From NCBI GenBank assembly GCA_030835135.1, contig JAUQWO010000064.1, forward strand, positions 124,001-188,000: 64,000 nt of DNA, given 5' to 3'. This document shows, piece by piece, positions 18,626 through 27,839 of this stretch. Source of the DNA: Bacteroidota bacterium. Lineage in GTDB: Bacteria; Bacteroidota; Ignavibacteria; UBA10030; UBA6906. How positions within the stretch are numbered: the stretch's first letter is position 1; each line of letters begins with the position of its first letter. Below the pieces are notes generated by a model. That model was not told where the DNA came from, searched no databases, and saw nothing but the letters and a program-made list of their open reading frames with translations. A program made the position numbers and the translations under genes.

Positions 18626-18952
18626 AGTTCGCGCCCCCTTCGGCAATGTGGGACATGTCTCAGTGGGATGATGGATGCAGGTCACTACCGGGGAAAGTGT
18701 GCATGCGTGCGCGTGCATGTTCGATCCTCTCGATCGGGCCAAACACCGAACGTGCCGTAAGGTACCCTCCCCTTCCCCATATTGTCAAGCCTGTGCACAC
18801 AGTCCATATTTCACTCGTTGACAGCCACGTGGCCATGAATGCACTCCCCCCCGGGGGAAAAGCCCCACATTCCCTCAAATTTGCCTCATTGGAGCAGACC
18901 GCTCATGGCGTGATTTTTGCGGAGGGATGGGCAGGATCTCGCACGGTACACT
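18626..18952. other. 327-base divergent spacer between the T9SS propeller gene and the corrinoid operon
   Basis: It holds the minus-strand promoter listed at 18759-18788, a perfect 10-bp palindrome GCCACGTGGC at 18824-18833 directly after a TTGACA (18818-18823), and a C-rich/G-rich run at about 18844-18860. The palindrome could be an operator for the corrinoid operon, but no convincing -10 follows it. I saw no cobalamin-riboswitch features. Confidence 0.4.
18759..18788 (-). promoter_or_regulatory. Candidate promoter of the T9SS propeller gene
   Basis: On the minus strand TTGACA (18788-18783) is followed after 18 bases by TACCTT (18764-18759). The start codon lies about 130 bases downstream. 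Only the -35 box is a perfect consensus match. Confidence 0.4.
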
Positions 18953-19618
18953 ATGATCGATCGCGTACTGACCGCCTTCAACGAAGCTATCTTCGACACG
19001 GACCGGGAACGCGCCCTGCGCGTCATCCGTGAAGCCGAACAGGAAGGCATTCCTCCCGAGGACATCGTCTTCAAGGTCGTTGTCCCTTCGATCCACATTA
19101 TGATGAAGTCCACCAGCGAACGGAGAACCCCGAGCATCGCTCAGCATTTCGTCGCCGCACAGATCGCTTCCGAGGTCACCGAGACCATGGTGAGCCGATT
19201 TGCCCGATCTCCCGAGATCATCGGTCGGGTCGTGATCGGCACCTCCGTAGGCGACATGCACGGCCTGGGCAAGCGCATCGTGAGCGGATGCCTCAAAGCA
19301 CTGATGATCGAGGTGATCGACCTTGGCCTCAATGTCCCGGCCGAACGCTTCGTGGATGAAGCGGTCGCACAGAACGCCGACGTGATCGGCGTCTCATCCA
19401 TGATGGTCCACACCGCACGCGGTCCCTCGGCCGCTCTCGGCGTCCGCAAGATCCTGAAGGACCGGGCCCTCGAACGACGGATCAAACTTGCTGTCGGCGG
19501 CGCACCGTACCGGTTCGACCATGATCTCTATCGCACGGTCGGCGCCGACGCGTGGGCCGAGGATGGGATCATCGCAGGTACCGTGATCAGCGCACTGATC
19601 AAAGAGGCCCGGCAATGA
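18953..19618 (+). CDS. Corrinoid (cobalamin-binding) protein of methyltransferase systems
   Basis: 221 residues in the two-part MtbC/MtaC/MtgC-type layout: an N-terminal helical B12-binding-2 cap (to about residue 85) and a C-terminal Rossmann-like B12 domain with the base-off/His-on signature GDMHGLGKRI, that is D-x-H-x-x-G, near residue 100. Such proteins shuttle a methyl group on cobalamin between a substrate-specific methyltransferase and an acceptor methyltransferase. The ATG at 18953 gives the usual N-terminus; an upstream TTG frame is open but unlikely. Its stop overlaps the next start (ATGA). Confidence 0.88.
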   Translation: MIDRVLTAFNEAIFDTDRERALRVIREAEQEGIPPEDIVFKVVVPSIHIMMKSTSERRTPSIAQHFVAAQIASEVTETMVSRFARSPEIIGRVVIGTSVGDMHGLGKRIVSGCLKALMIEVIDLGLNVPAERFVDEAVAQNADVIGVSSMMVHTARGPSAALGVRKILKDRALERRIKLAVGGAPYRFDHDLYRTVGADAWAEDGIIAGTVISALIKEARQ

Positions 19619-20649
19619 TCACCTCGATGGAACGTCTCCGTGCTGCGGTCAATGGCACGCCGGCCGACAGGATCCCCGTGTTCTGCAACCTGCTCGACCA
19701 GGGCGCAAAGGAACTCGGCCTCGACCTCGAGTCGTACTACACCAGCGGCGAACACGTCGCCGAAGCCCAACTCCGTATGCTCCGGAAATACGGCCACGAC
19801 AACGTCTGGAGCCTTTTTTATGTCGGCAAGGAGGCCGAACTGCTTGGCTGCAAGCAGATCCTCTTCGCCAGCGAAGGCCCGCCCAACGTGCTGGACTTCG
19901 TCATTCGTACCCTTGAGGATATTGACGCCCTCGAAGTACCCGAACGGCTGGAAGAACACCCCGCGTTCACCGAGCAGACCCGGTGCTTTGAGATCCTGCG
20001 GCACGAGATCGGGGGAACGGTGCCGATCTGTTCGTACATCTCGTCGTCCATGACGATCCCCGCGATGCTCATGGGCATGGAACGATGGCTCGAGTTGCTG
20101 CTGCTGGGCCCCGTCGAGAAACGTGATCTGCTCATCGCAAAGTGCCACGAGTTCTTCGTGCGGGAGGTGCAGGCATGCCGGGCCGCAGGCGCCGATATCA
20201 TCGTGTATGCCAACCCCTTCGGGTCCACGGATTTTGTGCCGATGAACATCTTCACTTCGCTCTCCCTGCCGTGGATCATACGCGATATCCAGGCGATCGG
20301 ACCGGCCGGCGTGGTCTATTATTGCGGCATGGCGAGGATGAATGACGTCATCGCAACGGTGCGCGAACAGACAGGGCTCGGTGCGTATTACGTCAGCCCC
20401 CTGGATGATCTTGCCGAGGCGAAACAGATGATCGGGACGCAGGGACTGACCTGCGGGGTCATCAACGACATCCGACTGATCGAGTGGACTCCCGACGAGA
20501 TCCGTCAGGAGGTCAAGCGCATGATGGCAACCGGTATGCCCGGTGGACATTTCCTGTTCGGCACCGGCGTCATGCCCTATTGCATTCCCGAAGCGAACAT
20601 CAGGACCATGCTCGATGCCGCATACGAATACGGCCAGTGGCTCCACTAG
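19615..20649 (+). CDS. Uroporphyrinogen-decarboxylase-family corrinoid methyltransferase
   Basis: 344 residues of the UroD/MtaA/MtbA/CmuA superfamily, which moves methyl groups between a corrinoid protein and a thiol or folate. Start MERLRAAVNGTPADRIPVF and the late MPGGHFLFGTGVMPYCIP are typical. In MtaA-type enzymes zinc is held by H-x-C and a later C; here VVYYCGM replaces the H-x-C with Y-x-C style (the histidine is absent), while the later Cys in MPYC is kept. That suggests altered metal binding or a different acceptor. Its position directly after a corrinoid protein supports the methyltransferase role over haem synthesis. Confidence 0.85.
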   Translation: MITSMERLRAAVNGTPADRIPVFCNLLDQGAKELGLDLESYYTSGEHVAEAQLRMLRKYGHDNVWSLFYVGKEAELLGCKQILFASEGPPNVLDFVIRTLEDIDALEVPERLEEHPAFTEQTRCFEILRHEIGGTVPICSYISSSMTIPAMLMGMERWLELLLLGPVEKRDLLIAKCHEFFVREVQACRAAGADIIVYANPFGSTDFVPMNIFTSLSLPWIIRDIQAIGPAGVVYYCGMARMNDVIATVREQTGLGAYYVSPLDDLAEAKQMIGTQGLTCGVINDIRLIEWTPDEIRQEVKRMMATGMPGGHFLFGTGVMPYCIPEANIRTMLDAAYEYGQWLH

Positions 20650-21250
20650 TGCACGGACACAGGAGCAGACTGTTCTCATAGGCTGCGGGATCCTCGCCCG
20701 GGAGATCCGGACTTTGATCAGGAAGAATCACTGGCCTCTCGAGACTGTCCTGCTCGATTCCGACCTCCACAATGACTATTGCTCGCTCGAGAAAGCGCTG
20801 GCATCCTCACTCTCCGAGCACCAGACGGACCGGACGGTCGTCTTCTACGGATGCTGCCATCCCAGGATCGACGAGATCGTCGCCGGCGCGGCGACCGTGC
20901 GCACGCAGGGACAAAACTGTATCGAGATGCTTCTCGGTCGTGATGTGTTCACCACGGAACTGGAACAGGGGGCGTACTTCCTGGTGGAACCCTGGGCCCG
21001 GAACTGGCACCGGGTGATCATGCATGCATTCGGTACCGCGAATCCCGATGTGATCCGGTCCATCTTCAACGAGGACCGGCGCTACCTTCTCGCCCTCCGC
21101 ACCCCCTGCACAACCGATTTCACCGTGGACGCGGAAGAAGCAGGCCGCATCGCCGGCCTGCCGGTCCGGTGGATGGATGTCTCTCTCGACCACCTGGAAC
21201 ACACACTCCGCGCCGCCTTCGTCCTCCGGTCCTCACGGAACGCACCATGA
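20615..21250 (+). CDS. DUF1638-family protein of the corrinoid operon
   Basis: 211 residues. The start at 20615 has AGGA 9 bases upstream and overlaps the methyltransferase end by 35 bases; there is no later in-frame start before the conserved VLIGCGILAREI segment. Conserved features are that IGCG motif, VVFYGCCHPRIDEI, GQNCIEMLLG and FLVEPWARNW. Family members are typically encoded beside corrinoid proteins and methyltransferases and carry conserved cysteines, so a role in corrinoid or metal handling is often assumed, but I know of no established biochemical function. Stop overlaps the kinase start (ATGA). Confidence 0.75.
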   Translation: MPHTNTASGSTSARTQEQTVLIGCGILAREIRTLIRKNHWPLETVLLDSDLHNDYCSLEKALASSLSEHQTDRTVVFYGCCHPRIDEIVAGAATVRTQGQNCIEMLLGRDVFTTELEQGAYFLVEPWARNWHRVIMHAFGTANPDVIRSIFNEDRRYLLALRTPCTTDFTVDAEEAGRIAGLPVRWMDVSLDHLEHTLRAAFVLRSSRNAP

Positions 21251-23301
21251 ACGGGAAGGCTGCCACGGACCACGAGACTGCCGCCCTGGAAGAACGGATC
21301 CGCAGACTCGCCGGTGAGAAATCCTCGCTGGAACTGGTGATCAGCCTGATGAACCGGATGAGTGCAGCACCGGGGCTGGACACCACGATCGAGAACATGC
21401 TTCGCGCCGTTGCCGATGTGATCGGCGGGGTCGACCTCATCCTGTACTATGTGAGCGACGGCGAGATCCATTCAACCGACATCAACAACACGGCCCGGGT
21501 GCACACCGCGATCGCGGATCCCCTGGTGCAACGCGTGTTCACCTCACGGCACTTGGAGGAGATCGAACTGCCGTTCGAGGACACCCGGATGACCACGGAG
21601 GAATTCGCCCATGCCTACACCTGGGCGGTCCCCCTCCTGGTGGGTGAAGAACTTATCGGCGTCTTCAAGATCGAATGCCTGCACATCAGCCTCGGTGAGA
21701 TGCCGAGAGAGCTTTCGACCTTCTTCTCGTATGCCGCCATGGTCCTGAAGAACAGGATCCTGGGACATTCCCGTCTGCAACGCGCATACACCGCGCTCTC
21801 CGAGGAAGTGGCCGTCCGCACGAAGGCAGAAGAGGAACTCCGCGATCTGAACAAGGACCTCGAAGGGCGTGTGCTCGCACGGACCGCACAGTTACAGGCG
21901 GCGAACGAACAGCTCAGGGCCAGCGAGGAGCGGTTCTCGGCAGCGTTTCACCACAGCCCGATCGCCAGTTCCATTACCCGGGCGGACGACCTGCGCCTCG
22001 TCGACGTCAACGACGTCTTCCTCGCCTCCAGCGGATACACCAGGGATGAGCTCATCGGCAAGGTCCCGTCAGAGCTCGGGCTCTTCGAACGGGGAAAGGA
22101 ACTCACTGCCGCCCTCGAGTCGCTCCGCGCCCACGGCGAATCGCCCCCCTTTGAATCCCGCTACCGCACGAAGTCCGGAACCACCGGAGTGAATCTCCAC
22201 GCGATCCGGGTGATCGCTATCGGTGGCGTGCCGCATCTCCTGGCGATGACGCTGGATATCACCGATCGCAAGCGCTCCAGCGAGAAGGCCAATCAACTCG
22301 CCGCGATCGTCCAATCCTCGGAGGACGCGATCATTGGCAAAGACCTCGCCGGGATCATCACGAGCTGGAACCCCGGCGCCGAACGGATCTACGGGTATAC
22401 CGAGCGCGAAGCGATCGGTCAGCCCATCGCAATGTTGCTTCCGCCCGGGCATGAAGAAGAAGGTCAGGAGATCATCCGCCGCGTCCTGGCCGGCGAACAC
22501 ATCGAACACTATGAGGCGATGCGGTGCACCCGGTCGGGCGACCACCTGCTCATGTCGCTCAGTGTCTCTCCTATCCGCAACGCGGACGGCCAGGTGATCG
22601 CCGCATCCACGATCGCACGCAACATCACGGAAAAGCGCCGTTCGGAGGATGCCCTCCGCCGATCCCTGCGGGAGAAGGAGATCATGCTGAAGGAGATCCA
22701 TCACCGGGTCAAGAACAACCTGCAGATCATCTCCAGCCTTCTGAGCCTCCAGTCCGGCCGGTATCGCGATCAGGAGATCCTCCGCGCCTTCGATGAGAGT
22801 CAGCGCCGTGTCCGCACCATGGCGATGGTGCACGAACAGTTGTACCGGTCCGAGAATTTCGCCAGCATCAACTTCGGTGAAAACCTCACACGGATCACCC
22901 GCGAATTGATCTCGGCGTACGGCCGGCCGGGCATCCGCCTCTCGATGGAGATCGAGCCGGTGACCCTCGCGATCGATAACGCGATCCCATGCGGCCTCAT
23001 CGCGAACGAACTCCTCTCGAATGCCTTGAAACATGCCTTTCCGGGGGGACGCGCGGGGACCCTCACCGTCGGACTGCACATGATCGATCCCGCACACGCA
23101 CGCCTTGTCGTGAGTGACGATGGCGTGGGGCTCCCCGAAGGCAAGCGGGGATGCAGCAACCCCACGACCCTCGGCATGACCCTCGTGACCTCCCTGGCCG
23201 AGCAGATCGACGGCTCCCTGACATGCGCCACCGGGTCCGGGTGCACATTCACCCTCGATATCCCCCTCACCGCCGCCGATCCCGGGTACCTGCCGCCTTG
23301 A
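21247..23301 (+). CDS. GAF-PAS-PAS sensor histidine kinase (HisKA_2 type)
   Basis: 684 residues with no membrane segment, so cytosolic. Order: GAF-like domain (about 30-180), coiled coil (190-225), PAS (about 230-345), second PAS (about 355-470, WNPGAERIYGYTEREAIG), HisKA_2 dimerisation/phosphoacceptor helix with EIHHRVKNNLQIISSLLSLQ (His at about 485), and an HATPase domain (NELLSNALKHAF, DDGVGLP, GMTLV). This kinase class usually signals to stand-alone receivers. It is translationally coupled to the corrinoid/methyltransferase genes, which suggests it senses or reports on that pathway. No response regulator is adjacent. Confidence 0.9.
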   Translation: MNGKAATDHETAALEERIRRLAGEKSSLELVISLMNRMSAAPGLDTTIENMLRAVADVIGGVDLILYYVSDGEIHSTDINNTARVHTAIADPLVQRVFTSRHLEEIELPFEDTRMTTEEFAHAYTWAVPLLVGEELIGVFKIECLHISLGEMPRELSTFFSYAAMVLKNRILGHSRLQRAYTALSEEVAVRTKAEEELRDLNKDLEGRVLARTAQLQAANEQLRASEERFSAAFHHSPIASSITRADDLRLVDVNDVFLASSGYTRDELIGKVPSELGLFERGKELTAALESLRAHGESPPFESRYRTKSGTTGVNLHAIRVIAIGGVPHLLAMTLDITDRKRSSEKANQLAAIVQSSEDAIIGKDLAGIITSWNPGAERIYGYTEREAIGQPIAMLLPPGHEEEGQEIIRRVLAGEHIEHYEAMRCTRSGDHLLMSLSVSPIRNADGQVIAASTIARNITEKRRSEDALRRSLREKEIMLKEIHHRVKNNLQIISSLLSLQSGRYRDQEILRAFDESQRRVRTMAMVHEQLYRSENFASINFGENLTRITRELISAYGRPGIRLSMEIEPVTLAIDNAIPCGLIANELLSNALKHAFPGGRAGTLTVGLHMIDPAHARLVVSDDGVGLPEGKRGCSNPTTLGMTLVTSLAEQIDGSLTCATGSGCTFTLDIPLTAADPGYLPP

Positions 23302-23370
23302 TTGTGGACCGCGCGTGAAGTACTTTCCATGACTGTCACACCGTATTCCAGCATGAAGGACCCTGACCCC

Positions 23371-26061
23371 GTGCGAACTTCACTCATCTGCGCAATGCTC
23401 TGTCTCTGTGCCGTCACCACCCGGAGCGCATTCCTGCGAGACGTCCCTCTGACCGTCCGTCAACCCGACGGAACCGTCCTCCAGTGCTACGCCACAGGCG
23501 ATGAGTTCTGCAACTGGCTTCACGACAAACAGGGATATACGATCGTGCAGGATCCGGCGACGGGAACGTACGTCTACGCACAGCGGAGCGGCACCGTGCT
23601 GCTCGGTACCCGCATGGTTGCCGGACACGACGATCCGCGTGCGGGCGGACTGACGCCGTATGCCACGATCCCCGAAGAAGCGGCCGCCCGGATGCGTGCC
23701 GCCATGCCCTGGTATGAGCCGCCTGCACACGCCCTGGCACCACGTTCCGGTATCCTGAACAATGTGGTCGTCTTCATCCGCTTCAGCGACGACGCCGAGT
23801 TCACCGATCCGCTCTCGAAATACGACAATGCATTCAACGTGACCACCCCCGGTGTGAATTCGATGTACAACTATTTCAAGGAAGTGTCGTACGGACGGCT
23901 CGAGATCTTCACGACGTTCTATCCCGTATCACCCGGTGCCTCCATCGTGAGTTATCAGGACCCCCAGCCACGCTCCTACTTTCTTCCCTATAGCACCACC
24001 AATACCGGCGGCTACGTGAATGACCAGTACGCCCGCGAACGGGAGCTGCTCCTCCGCGCCGTCGCTGCCGTCGCACCCCAGATCCCCCCGGGGCTCGTAG
24101 TGGACGGCGACAATGACGGCTATGCGGACAACGTCTGTTTCATCGTCAGGGGCACGCCCTCCGCATGGGCGACCCTGCTCTGGCCCCATATGTCCTCGAT
24201 GGGCAGCTCCGGTCCGACACTGGGAGGAAAGAAGATCGGCGCGTACAATTTCCAGATCGAATCCATGGCTGGCGTCAATGTCCTGTCCCACGAGATGATG
24301 CACACACTCGGCGCCCCGGACACGTACCGGTATGCATCTCCGGACGCCGTGGCACCCACAGGCGCATGGGACATCATGGCCTCCACCTCCAATCCACCCC
24401 AACATACCGGGGCATACATCCGCTACCGCTACATGACATGGATCTCGAGCCTCCCGAAGATCACGGCCTCCGGCCGCTACTCATTGCGACCGGTGAGTTC
24501 GCCCACGAACAATTGCTACCGGATCGATTCGCCGAATCCCGGAGAGTTCTTCGTGCTCGAATACAGAAAGAAGACATCCATTTTCGAAAACTCACTTCCC
24601 GGACAGGGGCTGCTCGTCTACCGGATCGACAGTCTCATCTCCGGCAACGCTGGCGGCCCGCCCGATGGCGTCTATATCTACCGTCCGGGCGGCAATCCGA
24701 CCACCAGCTGGCCACCCAATGGCACCCTCAACCAGGCGGCGCTCAGCGCCGGTGGACGGACGGCGATAAATGATACAACGGATCCGGCCTGCCTCCTCAC
24801 TTCGGGCGCGCGCGGCAATCTCGATATCTCGGACGTCAGTGCGATCGGCGATAGCATCTCGTTCACCGTGACGATCAAGAACAGGATACCGGACTGGACC
24901 GTCACCGCACTCACCCCCGCCAACGATCTGAATGGCATCGCCTTCCCACAACCACAGACAGGATGGGCCGCCGGATCATCGGTTCTCTTCCGGACAACGA
25001 ACGGGGGCACCACGTGGACCAATCTGCCCGCCCGCCCCGTTGCCACCCTCTACGGGGTGAGTGCGGTCGATCACCTGCGCGCATGGGCGATCGGGTCGAC
25101 CGCGGTCTATCGGACCACCGACGGCGGGTCAACATGGACAACGACATTCCTGACCATCCCCGGCGGCGGGCGCCTCTATGCTCTGACGATGCTCTCCCCC
25201 ACCGTCGGCTGGCTCTCCGGCGCGGGCGGCACGCTCTACAAAACAACGAATGGGGGGGACAATTGGACGCTCGTCACCACCGGAACGCCACGGATACTCC
25301 GCGCCCTGCACTTCCGCGATGAGGGACACGGGTGGGCGGTGGGCGATGGCGGGACGGTTGCTTCAACATCCGACAGCGGGGCGAGCTGGTCGGTCCACAC
25401 ATTCACCGATACGCTGGCATTCAACGGCGTGGCGTTCGCCGATTCGCTCACCGGCGTGCTGGTCGGTCGCTACGGCCGCGTCTACCGCACCACCAACGGC
25501 GGTGCGCTCTGGATCATCCAGAGCATGCCCACACGGTCGCATCTGAATGCCGTGGCGTTCCATGGCCGCGATACGGGGTGGATCGCCGGGGACAATGGTA
25601 CGATCCTCCGGACGATCGATGGTGCGAACTCCTGGACAGCGATGATCAGTGGCAGCATGGTGAACCTGCGGTGCTTCACACCAGCCGACGGGAAGAGTCC
25701 TTGGACCGCGGGAGGACACGGGATGGCTCTGCGCGCAACATCAACACCGACGGGGATCGGGGCGGGGGCGTTGTCCGGGGAACCGTCCACGTTCACGCTC
25801 GCACAGAATTTCCCCAATCCGTTCAACCCGTCCACATCCATCGCCTACGCGGTGCCCGTCGGCGCGCACGGCCCGGGCATGGTCGATCTCACGGTGTATG
25901 ATCTGCTCGGACGGACAGTGGCAACGCTGGTGCACCAGAGGCAGGAGCCCGGTGCTCATGTCGTCCGGTTCCACGGCTCCGGATATGCCAGCGGGATGTA
26001 CATCTATCGGTTGACGGTGGATGGGACCGCCATCGCACGGACGATGCTTCTCATGAAGTAG
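23371..26061 (+). CDS. Secreted M6-family metalloprotease with YCF48-like propeller and T9SS sorting domain
   Basis: About 896 residues from the GTG at 23371, which has AAGGA 10 bases upstream and gives a clean signal peptide (RTSLICAMLCLCAVTTRSA); in-frame ATGs at 23353 and 23329 are alternatives. Residues 60-420 are an M6/immune-inhibitor-A-like peptidase with the zinc site HEMMHTLGAPD at about residue 306, matching HExxHxxGxxD. The next 350 residues are repeats of the G-W-x-x-G/T-x-D-G-G-x-x-W type (YCF48/BNR propeller). The end has a NFPNPFNPSTSIAY sorting domain. It should be secreted and degrade protein outside the cell. Confidence 0.88.
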   Translation: MRTSLICAMLCLCAVTTRSAFLRDVPLTVRQPDGTVLQCYATGDEFCNWLHDKQGYTIVQDPATGTYVYAQRSGTVLLGTRMVAGHDDPRAGGLTPYATIPEEAAARMRAAMPWYEPPAHALAPRSGILNNVVVFIRFSDDAEFTDPLSKYDNAFNVTTPGVNSMYNYFKEVSYGRLEIFTTFYPVSPGASIVSYQDPQPRSYFLPYSTTNTGGYVNDQYARERELLLRAVAAVAPQIPPGLVVDGDNDGYADNVCFIVRGTPSAWATLLWPHMSSMGSSGPTLGGKKIGAYNFQIESMAGVNVLSHEMMHTLGAPDTYRYASPDAVAPTGAWDIMASTSNPPQHTGAYIRYRYMTWISSLPKITASGRYSLRPVSSPTNNCYRIDSPNPGEFFVLEYRKKTSIFENSLPGQGLLVYRIDSLISGNAGGPPDGVYIYRPGGNPTTSWPPNGTLNQAALSAGGRTAINDTTDPACLLTSGARGNLDISDVSAIGDSISFTVTIKNRIPDWTVTALTPANDLNGIAFPQPQTGWAAGSSVLFRTTNGGTTWTNLPARPVATLYGVSAVDHLRAWAIGSTAVYRTTDGGSTWTTTFLTIPGGGRLYALTMLSPTVGWLSGAGGTLYKTTNGGDNWTLVTTGTPRILRALHFRDEGHGWAVGDGGTVASTSDSGASWSVHTFTDTLAFNGVAFADSLTGVLVGRYGRVYRTTNGGALWIIQSMPTRSHLNAVAFHGRDTGWIAGDNGTILRTIDGANSWTAMISGSMVNLRCFTPADGKSPWTAGGHGMALRATSTPTGIGAGALSGEPSTFTLAQNFPNPFNPSTSIAYAVPVGAHGPGMVDLTVYDLLGRTVATLVHQRQEPGAHVVRFHGSGYASGMYIYRLTVDGTAIARTMLLMK

Positions 26062-26081
26062 TCGAAGGCGTTGCTCAACGG

Positions 26082-26127
26082 CGCATGCCGCATCACCGTA
26101 GCAACCTCGGCGATGGTGCGGCATGCG
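26082..26127. terminator. Hairpin between convergent genes
   Basis: An 11-bp inverted repeat (26082-26092 with 26117-26127) with a 24-base loop lies between the M6 protease stop and the DinB stop. No T run follows, so termination is likely but not certain. Confidence 0.4.
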
Positions 26128-26154
26128 TGTCGTACCGCGCCCGGGCACCCCGGG

Positions 26155-26727
26155 TCACTTCCCGCGCGCTTCAGCCTCCCGGGCTGAGGTCCACGGGGGA
26201 ACGACGCCCACCATACGGGCATACGCTACTGACTGACCGAGGTGCTCGTGCTGATGCGAAAGGATCAGCATGAGCAGCGACCGCACCGTCATCGGATGGC
26301 CGAAGAACTCCACCGACCTCTCCAGGTCGGCATCAGGCACTCCCTTGATGGAGGTCTTCAGGAAGTCAAAGGACTGCGTCAGGCGCTCCGCGAGTTCCTT
26401 CTTGCCCGTCACAGATTTCTCCCACTTCTCTGCGTCCGCGGGGCCTGTGATCGCGATGCCATCCGGCAGCGTGAAACCCGCCATCCGGCCGATCATGAAG
26501 TTCGAGAAGGCGATGTGGGCATACACCTCGCTCACGGAACGAACACCCTTTGCCGGCCGCCAGGACAATTTCTTGTCCGGGATCGCGTTCTCGAGATCCA
26601 TGATCTCCTTCTGGACGTACTCGATGTGGCCGACGAGATCCGTCTGGAACCCGCTGCCGGCGAACCCCGGCGCCAACGACATCACACAGAACACACCCAG
26701 CATGAACAGTGAACGAACGGTACGCAT
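26155..26727 (-). CDS. Exported DinB-family metal-dependent protein
   Basis: 190 residues with a signal peptide (SLFMLGVFCVMSLAPGFAG) followed by a DinB/YfiT-like four-helix bundle. The three metal-ligand histidines of the fold can be placed in VYAHIAFSN and LSHQHEHLGQ. DinB proteins are often thiol-dependent transferases in the cytosol; an exported version is less common and its substrate is unknown. The start is chosen because the upstream extension lacks any export feature and because an AAAGG site precedes this ATG. Confidence 0.8.
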   Translation of the reverse strand: MRTVRSLFMLGVFCVMSLAPGFAGSGFQTDLVGHIEYVQKEIMDLENAIPDKKLSWRPAKGVRSVSEVYAHIAFSNFMIGRMAGFTLPDGIAITGPADAEKWEKSVTGKKELAERLTQSFDFLKTSIKGVPDADLERSVEFFGHPMTVRSLLMLILSHQHEHLGQSVAYARMVGVVPPWTSAREAEARGK

Positions 26728-26898
26728 GGCAGGACCTTTTACACTAGTGGGACATGGTGGTATGCCGGGCCGGTGGCCCGTCCGCACTCGCAGACGTCGC
26801 GGTGTTCATGGGAATGCGGCACAAGGCAGCATACTCATGAACAGAGGGCGGCTGCGCATTGTTCCTCGCGCGCGCGCTGATTTCCATTCCCCGCCGGC

Positions 26899-26927
26899 TT
26901 GACTTTGCGCGGCGGGAACGGTACGTT
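26899..26927 (+). promoter_or_regulatory. Candidate sigma-70-type promoter of the cytochrome b gene
   Basis: TTGACT (26899-26904), exactly 17 bases, then TACGTT (26922-26927), 80 bases before the ATG at 27007. The rest of the 279-base spacer holds no visible ORF. Confidence 0.5.
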
Positions 26928-27006
26928 GCACTCGAGGAAGCAAGGAATCCTGCCTTCCCCCCACATGTGGCAACCATCACACGTCACGATCGAACGGGAG
27001 ACCCCT

Positions 27007-27741
27007 ATGGTGTCACGCATCAGGGTATGGGACCTGTCATTGCGCGTTTTTCATTGGACATTCGCTCTCTGCGTCATCGCTGCGCTCGCCATCGCACTCA
27101 CGGTGGACGATGACAGTCCCGCATTTCGCGGGCACATGCTCGCAGGCCTGTCCGCCGGGTTCATGCTGATCGTCCGGATCATCGTCGCGATCGTTGGAGG
27201 TAAGTTCTCACGGTTCACCGGATTGCTTTTCTCACCCGTGGAAACCGTGCGCTACCTCGTTGGTGCCGTCACCGGAAGTGCCCGGCGCTATACCGGTCAC
27301 AATCCCGGCACCGCCAACGCAGCGCTCGGCATGTTCACCCTGGTGGTCCTTCTGGTAGCGAGCGGACTCACGATGAGTTCCGAGTTTGCCGAAGATGCGC
27401 ACAAAGTATTCGCCTACCTGATGATCGGGTTGATCGGAGCGCACCTCCTGGGCATCACCCTCCACACGATCCGCTACAAGGAAATGATCAGCTTCAGCAT
27501 GATCACCGGCTGGAAACAGGGTGAGGAGGGGGCCGGACGTGCGAGCGCAGGGACGCCGGCAGGTCTGATCGTCCTGCTGCTGGTCGTCCTGTGGTTCTTC
27601 GGACTCTCCTCTTCCTTCGACTTCACGACGGGAAAACTGCGGATCCCTCTGACAGGGCAAACGATCACGCTGGGCGGCGAAAGTGCGGAACCCGGCGATG
27701 TGCAAGGAGAGCCAGAGGGAGACCACGAAGACGACAGATGA
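27007..27741 (+). CDS. Membrane cytochrome b (Ni/Fe-hydrogenase b / cytochrome b561-like)
   Basis: 244 residues with an N-terminal RVWDLSLRVFHWTFA segment, the hallmark of bacterial cytochrome b561/hydrogenase b-type subunits, and four to five transmembrane helices with histidines placed for two b haems (FHW in helix 1, GHM in helix 2, GAHLLGITLH in a late helix). It would pass electrons between the quinone pool and a soluble or periplasmic redox partner. A fifth C-terminal hydrophobic helix precedes an acidic tail (EGDHEDDR). No hydrogenase is encoded nearby, so the partner is unknown. GGGAG precedes ATG. Confidence 0.83.
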   Translation: MVSRIRVWDLSLRVFHWTFALCVIAALAIALTVDDDSPAFRGHMLAGLSAGFMLIVRIIVAIVGGKFSRFTGLLFSPVETVRYLVGAVTGSARRYTGHNPGTANAALGMFTLVVLLVASGLTMSSEFAEDAHKVFAYLMIGLIGAHLLGITLHTIRYKEMISFSMITGWKQGEEGAGRASAGTPAGLIVLLLVVLWFFGLSSSFDFTTGKLRIPLTGQTITLGGESAEPGDVQGEPEGDHEDDR

Positions 27742-27839
27742 ACTTTTCTCAGCGCCACCGTGTTCTTCAAGGCTGGAGCGGTCACTCCGGGCCGCCGATC
27801 TCCGCCATCGAACAAACCACCACACATTCAGGGGCCACT

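Noticed and set aside
18626-18952. Cobalamin riboswitch ahead of the corrinoid operon
   Set aside because: I looked for a B12-box-like sequence and paired arms; only a short CACGTG palindrome is present.
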